From CBDBLK01 sp965243145 (GTDB lineage Bacteria > Bdellovibrionota > Bacteriovoracia > Bacteriovoracales > Bacteriovoracaceae), in the NCBI GenBank assembly GCA_965243145.1, contig CBDEUB010000002.1, forward strand, positions 310,001-374,000: DNA of 64,000 bases. Direction: 5' to 3'. Shown in pieces: positions 7,871 to 16,174 of this stretch (position 1 is the stretch's first letter; each line of letters opens with the position of its first letter). Under the pieces are notes generated by a model. It saw only the letters and a program-made list of their open reading frames with translations. It did not search any database and had not been told where the DNA came from. The position numbers and the translations under genes were made by a program.

Positions 7871-9355
7871 ATGAGTGTTTTGGCCAATACAATTTTACTC
7901 TTAGGCCTTTTTCTGGCACAACCGGCCTGGGCACTCCGCGCCCCCGACATTCAATTGATAGTGGATGAGGGCCAAATCTTTGCTTTTACCCTCAACCAAA
8001 ACAGGGATTCCCTGTTGGTTCAAGAGTGTAGCGTTCCCCATTGCCCTTCAGGGACGGTGGCCAGCACCGCTAAAATTCCGTTGATAGGCCTGCGATCGGG
8101 CCTAAAATTCACTTTGGGCCTGGGGTGGATAAAGGATTGGGCCGAGCTTCCCCTGTCTCGCTCGGAGATGGAAGAGTTTGACCGCAAAATTGATGCCCTC
8201 ATCGAGAACATGGCGGCCCATATAGATTCCCCGGGAAGTTTGACTTTTTCTCCTAGGGATGCCTCTTTTGAGTACGCCCTGTTAAAGAATTACCTGGATC
8301 ATGTGGTGCTGTGGTTTGCCCCCATTGAAGCGGGGACATTTATCATGGGGAGTCCAGCGAGCGAGGATGGCCGCGGTAGAGATGAGGCCCAACACCAGGT
8401 GATCTTGAATCGCGGTTTTGAAATGCAAGTCACCGAGGTGGCCCAGCTTCAGTTCGTTCGACTGATGGGTAAAAACCCTTCTTTTTTCAAGAAAAGGGAG
8501 CACTGTGAAGAGACCCATTTGACCATAATGGGAGTTGGCCTGTGTCCCCATCGCCCCGTCGAGAACATTTCTTGGAATGATGCCCAAGAATTTCTCTATG
8601 CCCTCAACCGCCAGAACAGGGACGGGTACTTGTACCGCTTGCCCACCGAGGCAGAGTGGGAATACGCCGCCCGCGCGGGCACTCAGACGGCGTTCAATTT
8701 GGGGGAGGCCATTTATGCGTTGGGGGCCGAACAGTTCAATTTTCGCCGCCAAAGAGAAGAGCGGGGGGATTTGGCCCAGACGGGGGGAAGATCGAGGGCC
8801 TCGGAAAATACCAAACTGACATTAAATGAATTGAAGCGAAAAGACCCTAGGGCCTATACTGAGTTAAAAAAAGAGGCCTATGCTATTGTAGATGCTTTGA
8901 GGCAAAAAGGGCAGTTGGCACCCTTGGTGAGACAAGCGGGGGGAAGGGTAAAGTTTTTAGAACTCTTAATAGAGGCCATAGCGAAGCGGTCGCCTTCCTC
9001 TCCAAAGGGTTCTGTGCCCTATCCCTTTGACTCTCCAACGGAAAACACTTCTCAAAATGGCGCGACGGTGGCGGTGAAAAGTCTGCCCAACGCCAACGCT
9101 TGGGGACTCTACGGTATGCACGGCAATGTCGCCGAGTGGGTGGAAGACAGTTATACCTCCTACCCGGAAGTGCCGGTGACTGACCCGGTGGGGGTTCAGT
9201 TGCTTTCCGATGGCCGCAATAAAGTGGTTCGCGGGGGAAGTTGGCAAGACCCGTGGCCATCTTTGCGCTCCGCCAGTCGGTTTTGGAAAAGGCCCTCCGA
9301 GCGTTCGAGCGGTGTTGGTTTCCGTTTGTTGAGAGTTCCCAGGGAGGCCCAATGA
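7871..9355 (+). CDS. Exported SUMF1/formylglycine-enzyme-fold protein with insertion
   Basis: A 494-residue protein with a signal peptide (cleavage near AWA-L at residue 22). After a ~120-residue unassigned region comes a SUMF1/FGE-sulfatase fold: EAGTFIMGSP, VTEVAQLQF, LPTEAEWEYAARAG, WGLYGMHGNVAEWVED, VVRGGSW, GFRLLR. Between the EYAARAG and WGLYG blocks sits an extra ~110-residue charged helical insertion. The two catalytic cysteines of true formylglycine-generating enzyme, located after GGSY in the family, are absent, so sulfatase activation is unlikely. A Cys pair flanking the PHRPVE block may form a disulfide. The downstream paralogue overlaps by four bases. Confidence 0.8.
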   Translation: MSVLANTILLLGLFLAQPAWALRAPDIQLIVDEGQIFAFTLNQNRDSLLVQECSVPHCPSGTVASTAKIPLIGLRSGLKFTLGLGWIKDWAELPLSRSEMEEFDRKIDALIENMAAHIDSPGSLTFSPRDASFEYALLKNYLDHVVLWFAPIEAGTFIMGSPASEDGRGRDEAQHQVILNRGFEMQVTEVAQLQFVRLMGKNPSFFKKREHCEETHLTIMGVGLCPHRPVENISWNDAQEFLYALNRQNRDGYLYRLPTEAEWEYAARAGTQTAFNLGEAIYALGAEQFNFRRQREERGDLAQTGGRSRASENTKLTLNELKRKDPRAYTELKKEAYAIVDALRQKGQLAPLVRQAGGRVKFLELLIEAIAKRSPSSPKGSVPYPFDSPTENTSQNGATVAVKSLPNANAWGLYGMHGNVAEWVEDSYTSYPEVPVTDPVGVQLLSDGRNKVVRGGSWQDPWPSLRSASRFWKRPSERSSGVGFRLLRVPREAQ

Positions 9356-10194
9356 ATGTTTTAAAAAAGACAATTTGTGTATTTTGGATATTTTTGGCCC
9401 ATTCCATTTCCGCCTATTTGCCGGGGGAGTTTGAAATGCAATTTGTCCCCATTCCGGCGGGGGAATTTGTGATGGGGAGTCCCCTGGACGAGGCCCATCG
9501 CCAGGAAGATGAAGGCCCAGGCGCGGTGCGCTTGACCCGCTCTTTTGAGATGCAGGCCACGGAGGTGACACAACTCCATTGGTTTAAAGTGATGGGGGCC
9601 AACCCTTCCCGCTTTAAGAAGGAACAGCACTGCCCGGGGGAATACCGGATAATTGGAAAAACCGAACTTTGTCCCCATCATCCGGTGGAGAGGGTTGCTT
9701 GGGATGAGGTGCAGGACTTTATCGCCAAGTTGAATCAGTACAAAAACGACGGTTACACCTACCGCCTGCCCACCGAGGCGGAGTGGGAATACGCCGCCCG
9801 CGCGGGAGCGGAGAGTGCTTATTTCTTTGCAGACGACGGGGCGGATTTAGTGGCCCACGCTTGGTATCGGGACAATTCCAATAGGGCCACCCACAATGTG
9901 GGGCAGAAGCGGCCCAATTTCTGGGGACTCTACGATATGTATGGGAACGCATCGGAGTGGGTGCAAGATTATTACGCGGCCGAATTACCGGGAGGGGCCG
10001 ATCCCGTTGTTGATGGTGTGGGCATCTTGATTCAACGGTGGTGGCAGGGCCTTGAGCTTCACCGCACTGTGCGCGGGGGAAGTTGGAGCACCAAAGCGGA
10101 GTTGCTGCGCTCTGCTAATCGCGACATTGGAGTGCCCGGCAGTGGGTTTGGCAGCGTCGGGTTCCGTTTGGCCAGAATACCCCGCTCCGATTAG
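9352..10194 (+). CDS. Exported SUMF1-fold protein, paralogue of the preceding gene
   Basis: A 280-residue protein starting at MNVLKKTIC (ATGA overlap with the upstream stop, good GGGAGG site), with a signal peptide ending near HSISA. It has the compact SUMF1 fold: PAGEFVMGSPLDE, TEVTQLHWF, LPTEAEWEYAARAG, WGLYDMYGNASEWVQDY, VRGGSW, VGFRLAR. It lacks the catalytic cysteines of formylglycine-generating enzyme and the insertion found in its neighbour. The pair probably acts in the periplasm or outside; substrate unknown. Its stop overlaps the end of the convergent leucine-rich-repeat gene by four bases. Confidence 0.82.
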   Translation: MNVLKKTICVFWIFLAHSISAYLPGEFEMQFVPIPAGEFVMGSPLDEAHRQEDEGPGAVRLTRSFEMQATEVTQLHWFKVMGANPSRFKKEQHCPGEYRIIGKTELCPHHPVERVAWDEVQDFIAKLNQYKNDGYTYRLPTEAEWEYAARAGAESAYFFADDGADLVAHAWYRDNSNRATHNVGQKRPNFWGLYDMYGNASEWVQDYYAAELPGGADPVVDGVGILIQRWWQGLELHRTVRGGSWSTKAELLRSANRDIGVPGSGFGSVGFRLARIPRSD

Positions 10195-11194
10195 TGTACG
10201 GTTCCGCTGTTTCCGCCACCGCATTTTAAAACCACTTTTTCCAGGAAGGACGGGTGATCGGATGCAAACCGTATTTTGGCAAAAAATCTTTCCAAACTTT
10301 CTGATGAGAGCGGGTTGCCGGCAACCTTAATATTTAACAGTTTGGAGTAGCGTTCTCCCATACTTTCGGGAAGCGAGGCCAAAAGGTTGTTTTCCAGGTT
10401 GAGCAGTTCCAATCGGGCCAAATTCCCCATGGATTCGGGAAGAGAGACGAGTTGGTTGCCCGCCAGACTTAGGATCATCAGTTTGGAGAGATTTCCCATG
10501 CTGTCGGGGAGTGAGGCCAAACGGTTGTTTTCCAGGTTCAAGATTTGCAATTTGGCCAAATTCCCCACTTCTTCGGGAAGGGCGGGGAGTTGGTTGTTCA
10601 TCAAGTAGGCGACTTGTAAACGGGTGAGGTTTCCCACTTGTTTAGGGAGCGAGGCCAAAAGGTTGTCCTTGAGGTCGAGCATTCTCAAATGGGCCAAATT
10701 TCCGATAGATTCGGGGAGGGAAACCAGTTTGTTGCCCGGAAGACTGAGCTGCTGCAATTTGGCCAACTTTCCTATACTTGGAGGAATGGAAGAGAGGTTC
10801 GGGTTGTAGGCAATGAACAATGCCCGCAAATTGGCCAAATCCCCCAAACTGTCGGGGATGCTCTCCAAACGGTTGTGAGACAGGTCGAGAAATTTCAGGC
10901 CCAATAGGCCTTGAAAATCTTGGGGGAGCAAGTTGGCCAACTGTTGTTTGGAAAGATCCAGTTCTTTAATTTTTTTGAGGTCTGCCGTACCGACTCGATG
11001 GCAAAAGAGGGCGCGGGCCTCCGCAAGATTTCTGGGGACATTCCACTTTTTTTTCTGTTCTAGGGCCAAAATAATGGCATTTTGAACCTCGGGGTTCGAT
11101 CGCATATCTTGGCCCATGCAGATGGGGCATAGGCCCCAAGGCCCAAGGAGAGCGAGAGGAAAAAACTGAAACGAAATTTTTGCGTCAAGGCCAT
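10191..11194 (-). CDS. Exported leucine-rich-repeat protein, apparent frameshift in leader
   Basis: The main frame (10191-11117, up to 308 residues) carries about nine 23-residue bacterial leucine-rich repeats of the type LxxLxLxxNxLxSLPxSxGNL. Upstream, in another frame, lies a convincing signal peptide (start at 11194, strong AAAGGAGA site, MALTQKFRF...SAWA) whose frame stops shortly after crossing into the repeat frame. One missing base around 11080-11140 would join the two. Either the gene is frameshifted or the assembly has a one-base error; without it the repeat protein would start at MGQDM with no export signal and no clear ribosome binding site. Probable role: surface or periplasmic protein binding. 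Confidence 0.7.
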
Positions 11195-11371
11195 GGCCTT
11201 TCTCCTTTGGCCCAAGGCCATTTTAGGGGCAGAGCGTAGCGAGGTCATGAGAAGATGTCAAATCTCGATCACCTTGTTTTACACGGCCTATGAAATCAAT
11301 TACAACTATTGGAAATTTCAGGGGTTTCAAATTTGAGCGGCCAGAGAATCACAAATTGTGGTTTGATCACA

Positions 11372-11809
11372 TCAACTCAGGCGGCACAAGGTGAGTTCTT
11401 GCACCCGATCGAGAATGCTTTGAAAGCTGTCCTCTGCGGAGAAGCAGGCGTTGGCCCCCTCTGTTTTCATCTGTTGGGCCAATTCGGGTTTGGGTTTTTC
11501 CTCGGTGAAAAACAAAATCGGCATTTGCTTTTTGTCGAAGAGGTTTCTGGCCAGCAGTAAAACCTCTCGGCCAGGCATATCTTTGAGGTCTCCCGAGATG
11601 GTGAGCAACAGGTAGGGCGGCCCCTCGCCGTTTTTTTGGCCTTCGCTTTCGCTTTCCAACAGGTAGAGGGCGCGGAATCCGCTGTCGCAAATTTCGGTTT
11701 TGTGGCCATTGAGGCGCAGGCGCGAGGACAGGTTGTGGGCGCGCATTTTGTGGGCGTCAACGATCAGGATGGGGCGTTGGCAGTGTTCGGGCGGGCGTTC
11801 CTGGGCCAT
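11372..11809 (-). CDS. Receiver-like protein without the phosphorylation Asp
   Basis: A 145-residue single-domain protein resembling a response-regulator receiver: PILIVDAHKMRAHNL at the start, PILFFTEEKPKPEL in the middle and a terminal helix. The position of the phospho-accepting Asp reads LLLTISGDLKDMPGREVL, with Thr where Asp is expected, and the conserved Lys near the end is replaced (ACFSAED), so it is probably a pseudo-receiver. ATG at 11809 is chosen; a TTG at 11845 would add 12 residues. There is no ribosome binding site and the ATG is preceded by an AT-rich TATAAATATTATTTAT stretch, so the message may be leaderless. Confidence 0.55.
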   Translation of the reverse strand: MAQERPPEHCQRPILIVDAHKMRAHNLSSRLRLNGHKTEICDSGFRALYLLESESEGQKNGEGPPYLLLTISGDLKDMPGREVLLLARNLFDKKQMPILFFTEEKPKPELAQQMKTEGANACFSAEDSFQSILDRVQELTLCRLS

Positions 11810-11917
11810 ATAAATAATATTTATATAAAGTCCGGAAGATGCCAAGCATTTGCAACTGTGTCGTGGTTTTGTGAGACTGATAAGTTAAGTTTTAGGCCAG
11901 CATAAAATGGAGGAGAT

Positions 11918-12721
11918 ATGCGCGCCTATTTGGACTTGATGAAAACCATTTTACTCCACGGAGAACGCCGTTCCGACCGCACCGGAGTGGGGACTTTGAG
12001 TCTCTTTGGCCACCAGGCCCGTTACGATTTGCGCCGCGGTTTTCCCCTGGTGACTACCAAAAAAATCCACTTTAAAAGTGTGGCCTATGAATTGCTGTGG
12101 TTTTTGCGCGGAGAGACGAACACCGCCTACCTCAAACAGCACGGTGTGTCTATCTGGGATGAGTGGGCCGATGAAAAGGGGGATTTGGGGCCAGTTTATG
12201 GCCAGCAGTGGCGTCGTTGGGGGGCCACTCCAACTTCCCCCGCGGGCATCGACCAATTGGCCCAGGTGATCCAGCGACTGAGGGCCAATCCCCACGACCG
12301 CCGGGCCATCGTCAGCGCCTGGAATCCCTCCGACCTGCCTCAGATGGCCTTGCCCCCCTGTCACCTTTTAATGCAATTTTTTATTAGCGAGGGGGAGTTT
12401 TTGAGTTGCCAACTCTACCAGAGGTCGGCCGATGTCTTTTTGGGTGTGCCCTTTAATATCGCCAGCTACGCCCTCTTAACCAGTATGGTGGCCCAGGTAC
12501 TGGGCCTCAAAGCGGGGGAATTTATCCACACCCTGGGGGACGCCCACCTCTATCTCAACCACCTGGAACAGGCGCGCCGGCAAGTACAGCGCAGGCCACA
12601 CCCCTTGCCGCGCCTGCACCTCAATCCCGGCATCAAATCCATCGACGATTTTCGCTTTGAGGACATCCGCCTGGAGGGTTATATGGCGCATCCTCACATC
12701 AAGGCCCCAGTAGCGGTGTAG
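11918..12721 (+). CDS. thyA: Thymidylate synthase
   Basis: A 267-residue cytoplasmic enzyme that methylates dUMP to dTMP using methylene-tetrahydrofolate. The family landmarks are DRTGVGTLSLFG, the catalytic ALPPCHLLMQF (Cys148), QLYQRSADVFLGVPFNIASYALL and GDAHLYLNHLEQ. Length is standard for the short ThyA type. The ATG follows a strong GGAGGAG site. folA follows after five bases, the usual thyA-folA operon that links dTMP synthesis with regeneration of tetrahydrofolate. Confidence 0.97.
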   Translation: MRAYLDLMKTILLHGERRSDRTGVGTLSLFGHQARYDLRRGFPLVTTKKIHFKSVAYELLWFLRGETNTAYLKQHGVSIWDEWADEKGDLGPVYGQQWRRWGATPTSPAGIDQLAQVIQRLRANPHDRRAIVSAWNPSDLPQMALPPCHLLMQFFISEGEFLSCQLYQRSADVFLGVPFNIASYALLTSMVAQVLGLKAGEFIHTLGDAHLYLNHLEQARRQVQRRPHPLPRLHLNPGIKSIDDFRFEDIRLEGYMAHPHIKAPVAV

Positions 12722-12726
12722 GCGTT

Positions 12727-13269
12727 ATGCACATAAGTTTGATCGCCGCCATTGGAAAGCACCGCCAAATCGGCAAGGATGGCCGCATGTTGTGGCACAT
12801 TCCCCGGGATTTTCAGCATTTTAAGCAAACCACCCTGGGGCACTGGCTTATTATGGGGCGCAAAACCTACCAATCTATAGGGACTCCTCTGCCTGGCCGT
12901 CACACTGCGGTGCTCACCCGCAACCCCGAACTCAAAAGGCAAATCGAGGGCCACCCCAACGCCTGTGTTGCCGGCAGCGAAGAGGAGGCACTGGAGGTGG
13001 TGCGGGCAGCGGGAGAAGAGAAAGTCTTTATTTGCGGCGGTGAAAGCGTCTATCAGTATTTTTTAGAGCGCGGCCAGCGCCTCTATTTGAGCCGGGTGGA
13101 TTTTGACGGGGAGGCGGATGCCTTTTTTCCCGCCTTTGAGCACTTGTCTTGGGTTTTGGCCCACTCGCGGGATTTTTCCGCTGTGGGCGAATCCCCCGCC
13201 TGGTCGCTGGAGGTGTGGGAGAGGGGGGCGGATTTGGCCAACAGTTTTTCCACTTCGAGGGCGGCGTAG
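12727..13269 (+). CDS. folA: Dihydrofolate reductase
   Basis: A 180-residue NADPH-dependent enzyme reducing dihydrofolate. Landmarks are ISLIAAIGKHRQIG, WHIPRDFQHFK, the nucleotide segment IMGRKTYQSIG and FICGGESVYQYFL. It is about 20 residues longer than common DHFRs; the domain core ends near WSLEVWER and the remaining tail (GADLANSFSTSRAA) is extra. The last 187 bases overlap, antisense, the 3' end of the TPM-domain gene. Forms an operon with thyA. Confidence 0.95.
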   Translation: MHISLIAAIGKHRQIGKDGRMLWHIPRDFQHFKQTTLGHWLIMGRKTYQSIGTPLPGRHTAVLTRNPELKRQIEGHPNACVAGSEEEALEVVRAAGEEKVFICGGESVYQYFLERGQRLYLSRVDFDGEADAFFPAFEHLSWVLAHSRDFSAVGESPAWSLEVWERGADLANSFSTSRAA

Positions 13270-14351
13270 AGGAGGCCCGCTTCCAATCCCTCTTTGGCCA
13301 CTGTGGCCGCGGCCTGTTTGAGCAAGAGGCGGCATTGAACCGGAGTGGTGGCCGCCAGTTGTTCATTCGTCAGGCCTAAGGCCATGCGCTTTTCCAGGAT
13401 GCTCACCAATAAGAAGGGGCGGGGGGTATTGTGGGCAAAGCGCAGAACTTGTTGGCCCACCCGATCGTCGAGTTCGGCGGTGGTGGAAAACATTTTTTTC
13501 AACTTGGCGCGAAATCCCAACACAAACCCCGCCAGCAGGGCGGGCAGGGCGCTTTCCAAGGGGGAGAAGGGGAGGGGCATCCATTCTGCGCCCAGGCCGA
13601 GGAGCAGGGGCACGCCCAGGCCCAGCATCAAACTCAAACGGAAGTGGGCCACCGGATAGAAGTGGGAGCGGGATAAGATGATCAGGCGGGTATCTTTGGC
13701 CCTTTCTTCGAGAGGTTTGGGATTAAAGGTCGATTTGGCCCTGCCTTTCCACTTGGCGGTGAAAATCGGCAATGGGGCACTGGCCTTCTCATTGGGGTAG
13801 CGCTGCCAGGCGGGCCTAAAGTTTTGGCCGCGGCCCAGGAGTGTCAGCAATAGGGCCAGGCCCACAATGGCGGCGGGGAGGGTGGGGAGTGTTTTGGCCG
13901 GGCCAGACAGCGGTTCCATCTCGCTGCCCAGGGCGTGGGCCATTTCTCGGGTGGCGGTAGTGGTGGCCTGGGGGTAGTCGCCCTTTTTGAGCAGGGGGGT
14001 TATGGCCCAGATGATTTCGCGGGTTTTGTTTTTTGGCCAACTCTCCCGCGCCAGGGAGTTGGGCCACACGAAAACCGAGCGCTTTGCCAAATCGACCACC
14101 AAAACTGCGGCGGGGCCTTTCTCCTCTTCTTGCTGCAAGAAAGACTGGACGAGACTGCCCTGCAAAGATTGGAAAAAGAACACTCCCAGGCGCGCGCCGG
14201 TGCGCTGCTGGTGTTGTTCCAGGGAGGCCTCCAGTTCGAGGCGGAAGTCGGGGGAGAAAACTTGCGCCTCATCGTGGACATGCGAGGGGGCCTCGGCCCG
14301 GGCCAGGTTGAACAGAACACAGCAAAGCATTGGCCAAAAGACAGCTTTCAC
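13083..14351 (-). CDS. TPM-domain membrane protein with signal peptide
   Basis: A 422-residue protein with a signal peptide (MKAVFWPMLCCVLFNLARA) and a TPM domain (about 20-155: VHDEAQVFSPDFRLELEASL, GARLGVFFFQSLQG, VLVVDLAKRSVFVW), followed by membrane segments near residues 170-185 and 245-290 and a charged C-terminal part. TPM proteins include a photosystem-II repair phosphatase and bacterial membrane proteins of unclear role. The final ~60 residues are low-complexity (Ser, Lys, Ala) and are encoded opposite the folA 3' end. The start overlaps the stop of plsC by four bases. Confidence 0.75.
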   Translation of the reverse strand: MKAVFWPMLCCVLFNLARAEAPSHVHDEAQVFSPDFRLELEASLEQHQQRTGARLGVFFFQSLQGSLVQSFLQQEEEKGPAAVLVVDLAKRSVFVWPNSLARESWPKNKTREIIWAITPLLKKGDYPQATTTATREMAHALGSEMEPLSGPAKTLPTLPAAIVGLALLLTLLGRGQNFRPAWQRYPNEKASAPLPIFTAKWKGRAKSTFNPKPLEERAKDTRLIILSRSHFYPVAHFRLSLMLGLGVPLLLGLGAEWMPLPFSPLESALPALLAGFVLGFRAKLKKMFSTTAELDDRVGQQVLRFAHNTPRPFLLVSILEKRMALGLTNEQLAATTPVQCRLLLKQAAATVAKEGLEAGLLYAALEVEKLLAKSAPLSHTSSDQAGDSPTAEKSREWAKTQDKCSKAGKKASASPSKSTRLK

Positions 14352-15052
14352 GCACCCTCCAAGCGGGCCATTTCCCCTTGAAACAGTTTAAAACAAGTGT
14401 CCCGCAAAGGGGAAATATCCCCCTCGCCCAGGCCCCGGGTGCTGACTGGGGGGAGTACCCGCACTTGCAAAGTGCGCACTCCAAAGTGGCCAAATTTGGC
14501 CCGGTAGGGGGCGATCACCACCGGAACCAGGGGGCACTGGATTTTGATGGCGGTGTGGAAGGCCCCCTTTTTAAAGGGCAAAAGGCCACGGCCGCGGGAG
14601 CGCGTACCCTCGGGAAAGAGCCACAGGCCGAGTTTGTCACCCACGATCTTTTGCGCCATGGCGTCCATGGTGGCCAAACTTTTGCGGCGGTTGTGGCGCT
14701 CGATGAGGAAGTTGCCGGAGATGGCGAAGAGTTGGCCAAATAGGGGAATCCAGGCGATGGATTTTTTCCCCACTCCAATACAGTGCCGGGGGAGTAGCTT
14801 GGCCCCGATAAATAAATCCAAGTTGCTTTGATGGTTGCAGATGTACAGGCAGGGGTGGTGCGCTCCCAGGTGTTCGGCCCCTTGAATGTGCAGTTTAAAT
14901 CCCAGGATTTTTAAAACCGCGCTACCGAACAAGCGGCCGAGTAAAAAAGTTTTAAGATACCCCAAGGGCAGGCCCAGGGCGATGGCGTATCCCAGGGGAA
15001 TGGCGGCCAAAATGTAGAGTCCCGCCGTCAATAGGCGAACTGTGCGAAGCAT
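14348..15052 (-). CDS. plsC: 1-acyl-glycerol-3-phosphate acyltransferase
   Basis: A 234-residue membrane-associated acyltransferase. A hydrophobic N-terminus (LLTAGLYILAAIPLGYAIALGL) is followed by the catalytic NHQSNLD (NHx4D) motif, the glycerol-phosphate binding FPEGTRSRGRG and a final VPVVIAPY strand. It makes phosphatidic acid for phospholipid synthesis. Length is normal. It is the first gene of a two-gene unit with the TPM-domain gene (ATGA overlap). Confidence 0.92.
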   Translation of the reverse strand: MLRTVRLLTAGLYILAAIPLGYAIALGLPLGYLKTFLLGRLFGSAVLKILGFKLHIQGAEHLGAHHPCLYICNHQSNLDLFIGAKLLPRHCIGVGKKSIAWIPLFGQLFAISGNFLIERHNRRKSLATMDAMAQKIVGDKLGLWLFPEGTRSRGRGLLPFKKGAFHTAIKIQCPLVPVVIAPYRAKFGHFGVRTLQVRVLPPVSTRGLGEGDISPLRDTCFKLFQGEMARLEGA

Positions 15053-15076
15053 ATTTTTATCCTAGCAAAAAAAGGC

Positions 15077-15128
15077 TTGCCAAGGCCCATCCCGTATCCA
15101 ACAATCTTCTGGGTAGAAATTGTTCTAC
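15077..15128 (+). promoter_or_regulatory. Promoter and inverted repeat before the outer-membrane protein gene
   Basis: TTGCCA at 15077-15082, 17-base spacer, AACAAT at 15100-15105. Just downstream, GTAGAAATTGTTCTAC at 15113-15128 is an inverted repeat (GTAGAA/TTCTAC) placed near the transcription start, where a repressor could bind or an mRNA leader hairpin could form. Confidence 0.45.
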
Positions 15129-15150
15129 CGCTTTGAGGAGGAGGAATCCC

Positions 15151-16014
15151 ATGCATGCTTTCTTTGCCACCTTGTCTTTTTTGTCTCTCATCTTCGCCAC
15201 CCACGCCGGAGAAAATGAGGACGGAGTCAACCGCCAGGCCCTGCGCCAGCAAATCCAAAAGTATTTCAGTCAGACCCTGCTGAAAAACACCGATGCCCCC
15301 GCCGCCAATGCGGGCACTGGCCACCACGGCCATTTTCGCCGTGGTTCTAACCAGGGAACCTATTTCTTGATGGCCCTGACTCCCACCATTCAGGCCCCCA
15401 ACGGGGAACTCGCCGTCGTCCAAGACGGGGAAGACCTGTGGCGCATGGAGACTGGGTTTACTAACAGGTTTTTCGAGTCCGCCGAAGTGGCCATAGGCCA
15501 GAGAAAAAATAATCTCCGGTTTCAGGTTGGGGCCAACTGGGTGAGGCTTAACAACAATCCCGATAATGTCACTTACCTGCACCCCTTTCTCTTTCCTCTG
15601 GCCTTTGATCCGGTAGAGCAATTTAGCGATGGCAACACTAATAACTTGGGGATTAGAGGTGGAATTTTTGTGGATTTGCTCGACCGTTCCCAGGGGGATT
15701 ACGATGAAATCTACTATGTCGGAACCAGTGTTGGCCTCGTCCGTTCGGCCTTTCATTCCAATAGCGAAATCATGCCGGGCAGTGATGCAAGTATGGTGAC
15801 TACCCACGAATTGGAAGTGGGCGCTTTGTATGGCCTGACCGCCTCTACTAATCTGCAAATTGCTTTTCAAGTTTTGCGAGTGGGGAACATGTTGTGGAGT
15901 GAAAGTGGCCAGGGCGTTAGTTTTGATGCCGGCGTAGGAAGAGAGGCCAGCTTTCGGCCCTACACCCGCTATATGGTTAAGATCGGCCTGATGCACTTTT
16001 TTGCTAGGCATTAA
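15151..16014 (+). CDS. Probable outer-membrane beta-barrel protein
   Basis: A 287-residue protein with a short signal peptide (MHAFFATLSFLSLIFATHAG) and a GAGGAGGAGG ribosome binding site that decides the ATG start at 15151. The mature part has alternating hydrophobic/polar strands (TYFLMALTPTIQ, LRFQVGANWVRL, GIRGGIFVDLLD, VGTSVGLVRSAF, LEVGALYGLTA, LQIAFQVLRVGN) and ends with aromatic-rich YTRYMVKIGLMHFF, as expected for a small transmembrane barrel. No named family is recognised. It has its own promoter and terminator, so it is monocistronic. Confidence 0.6.
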   Translation: MHAFFATLSFLSLIFATHAGENEDGVNRQALRQQIQKYFSQTLLKNTDAPAANAGTGHHGHFRRGSNQGTYFLMALTPTIQAPNGELAVVQDGEDLWRMETGFTNRFFESAEVAIGQRKNNLRFQVGANWVRLNNNPDNVTYLHPFLFPLAFDPVEQFSDGNTNNLGIRGGIFVDLLDRSQGDYDEIYYVGTSVGLVRSAFHSNSEIMPGSDASMVTTHELEVGALYGLTASTNLQIAFQVLRVGNMLWSESGQGVSFDAGVGREASFRPYTRYMVKIGLMHFFARH

Positions 16015-16033
16015 TAAGTTTTGAACTTTTCCC

Positions 16034-16068
16034 AGGGGCCGCTTTAACTTGTGGCCCCTCTTTTTTTT
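16034..16068 (+). terminator. Rho-independent terminator
   Basis: AGGGGCC at 16034-16040 pairs with GGCCCCT at 16053-16059, followed by a run of eight T. It ends the outer-membrane protein transcript. Confidence 0.8.
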
Positions 16069-16139
16069 CTCCTTTTTAATTTCGCAGATTCCTATATTAA
16101 ACCTTTTAATTTCAACACTTTAAAGCTATATTAAAATAC

Positions 16140-16168
16140 TTGACTCTATCTCTACGCAATGCTATTAA
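16140..16168 (+). promoter_or_regulatory. Promoter of the DUF4258 gene cluster
   Basis: TTGACT at 16140-16145, 17-base spacer, TATTAA at 16163-16168. The ATG of the first cluster gene is at 16175, six bases after the -10 box, and there is no Shine-Dalgarno sequence (CCTCCT is its complement), so the first gene is probably translated from a leaderless mRNA. Confidence 0.6.
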
Positions 16169-16174
16169 CCTCCT

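Noticed and set aside
15028..16011. Long antisense open frame opposite the outer-membrane protein gene
   Set aside because: It lacks a signal, a ribosome binding site and any domain; the plus strand has promoter, ribosome binding site, signal peptide and terminator.
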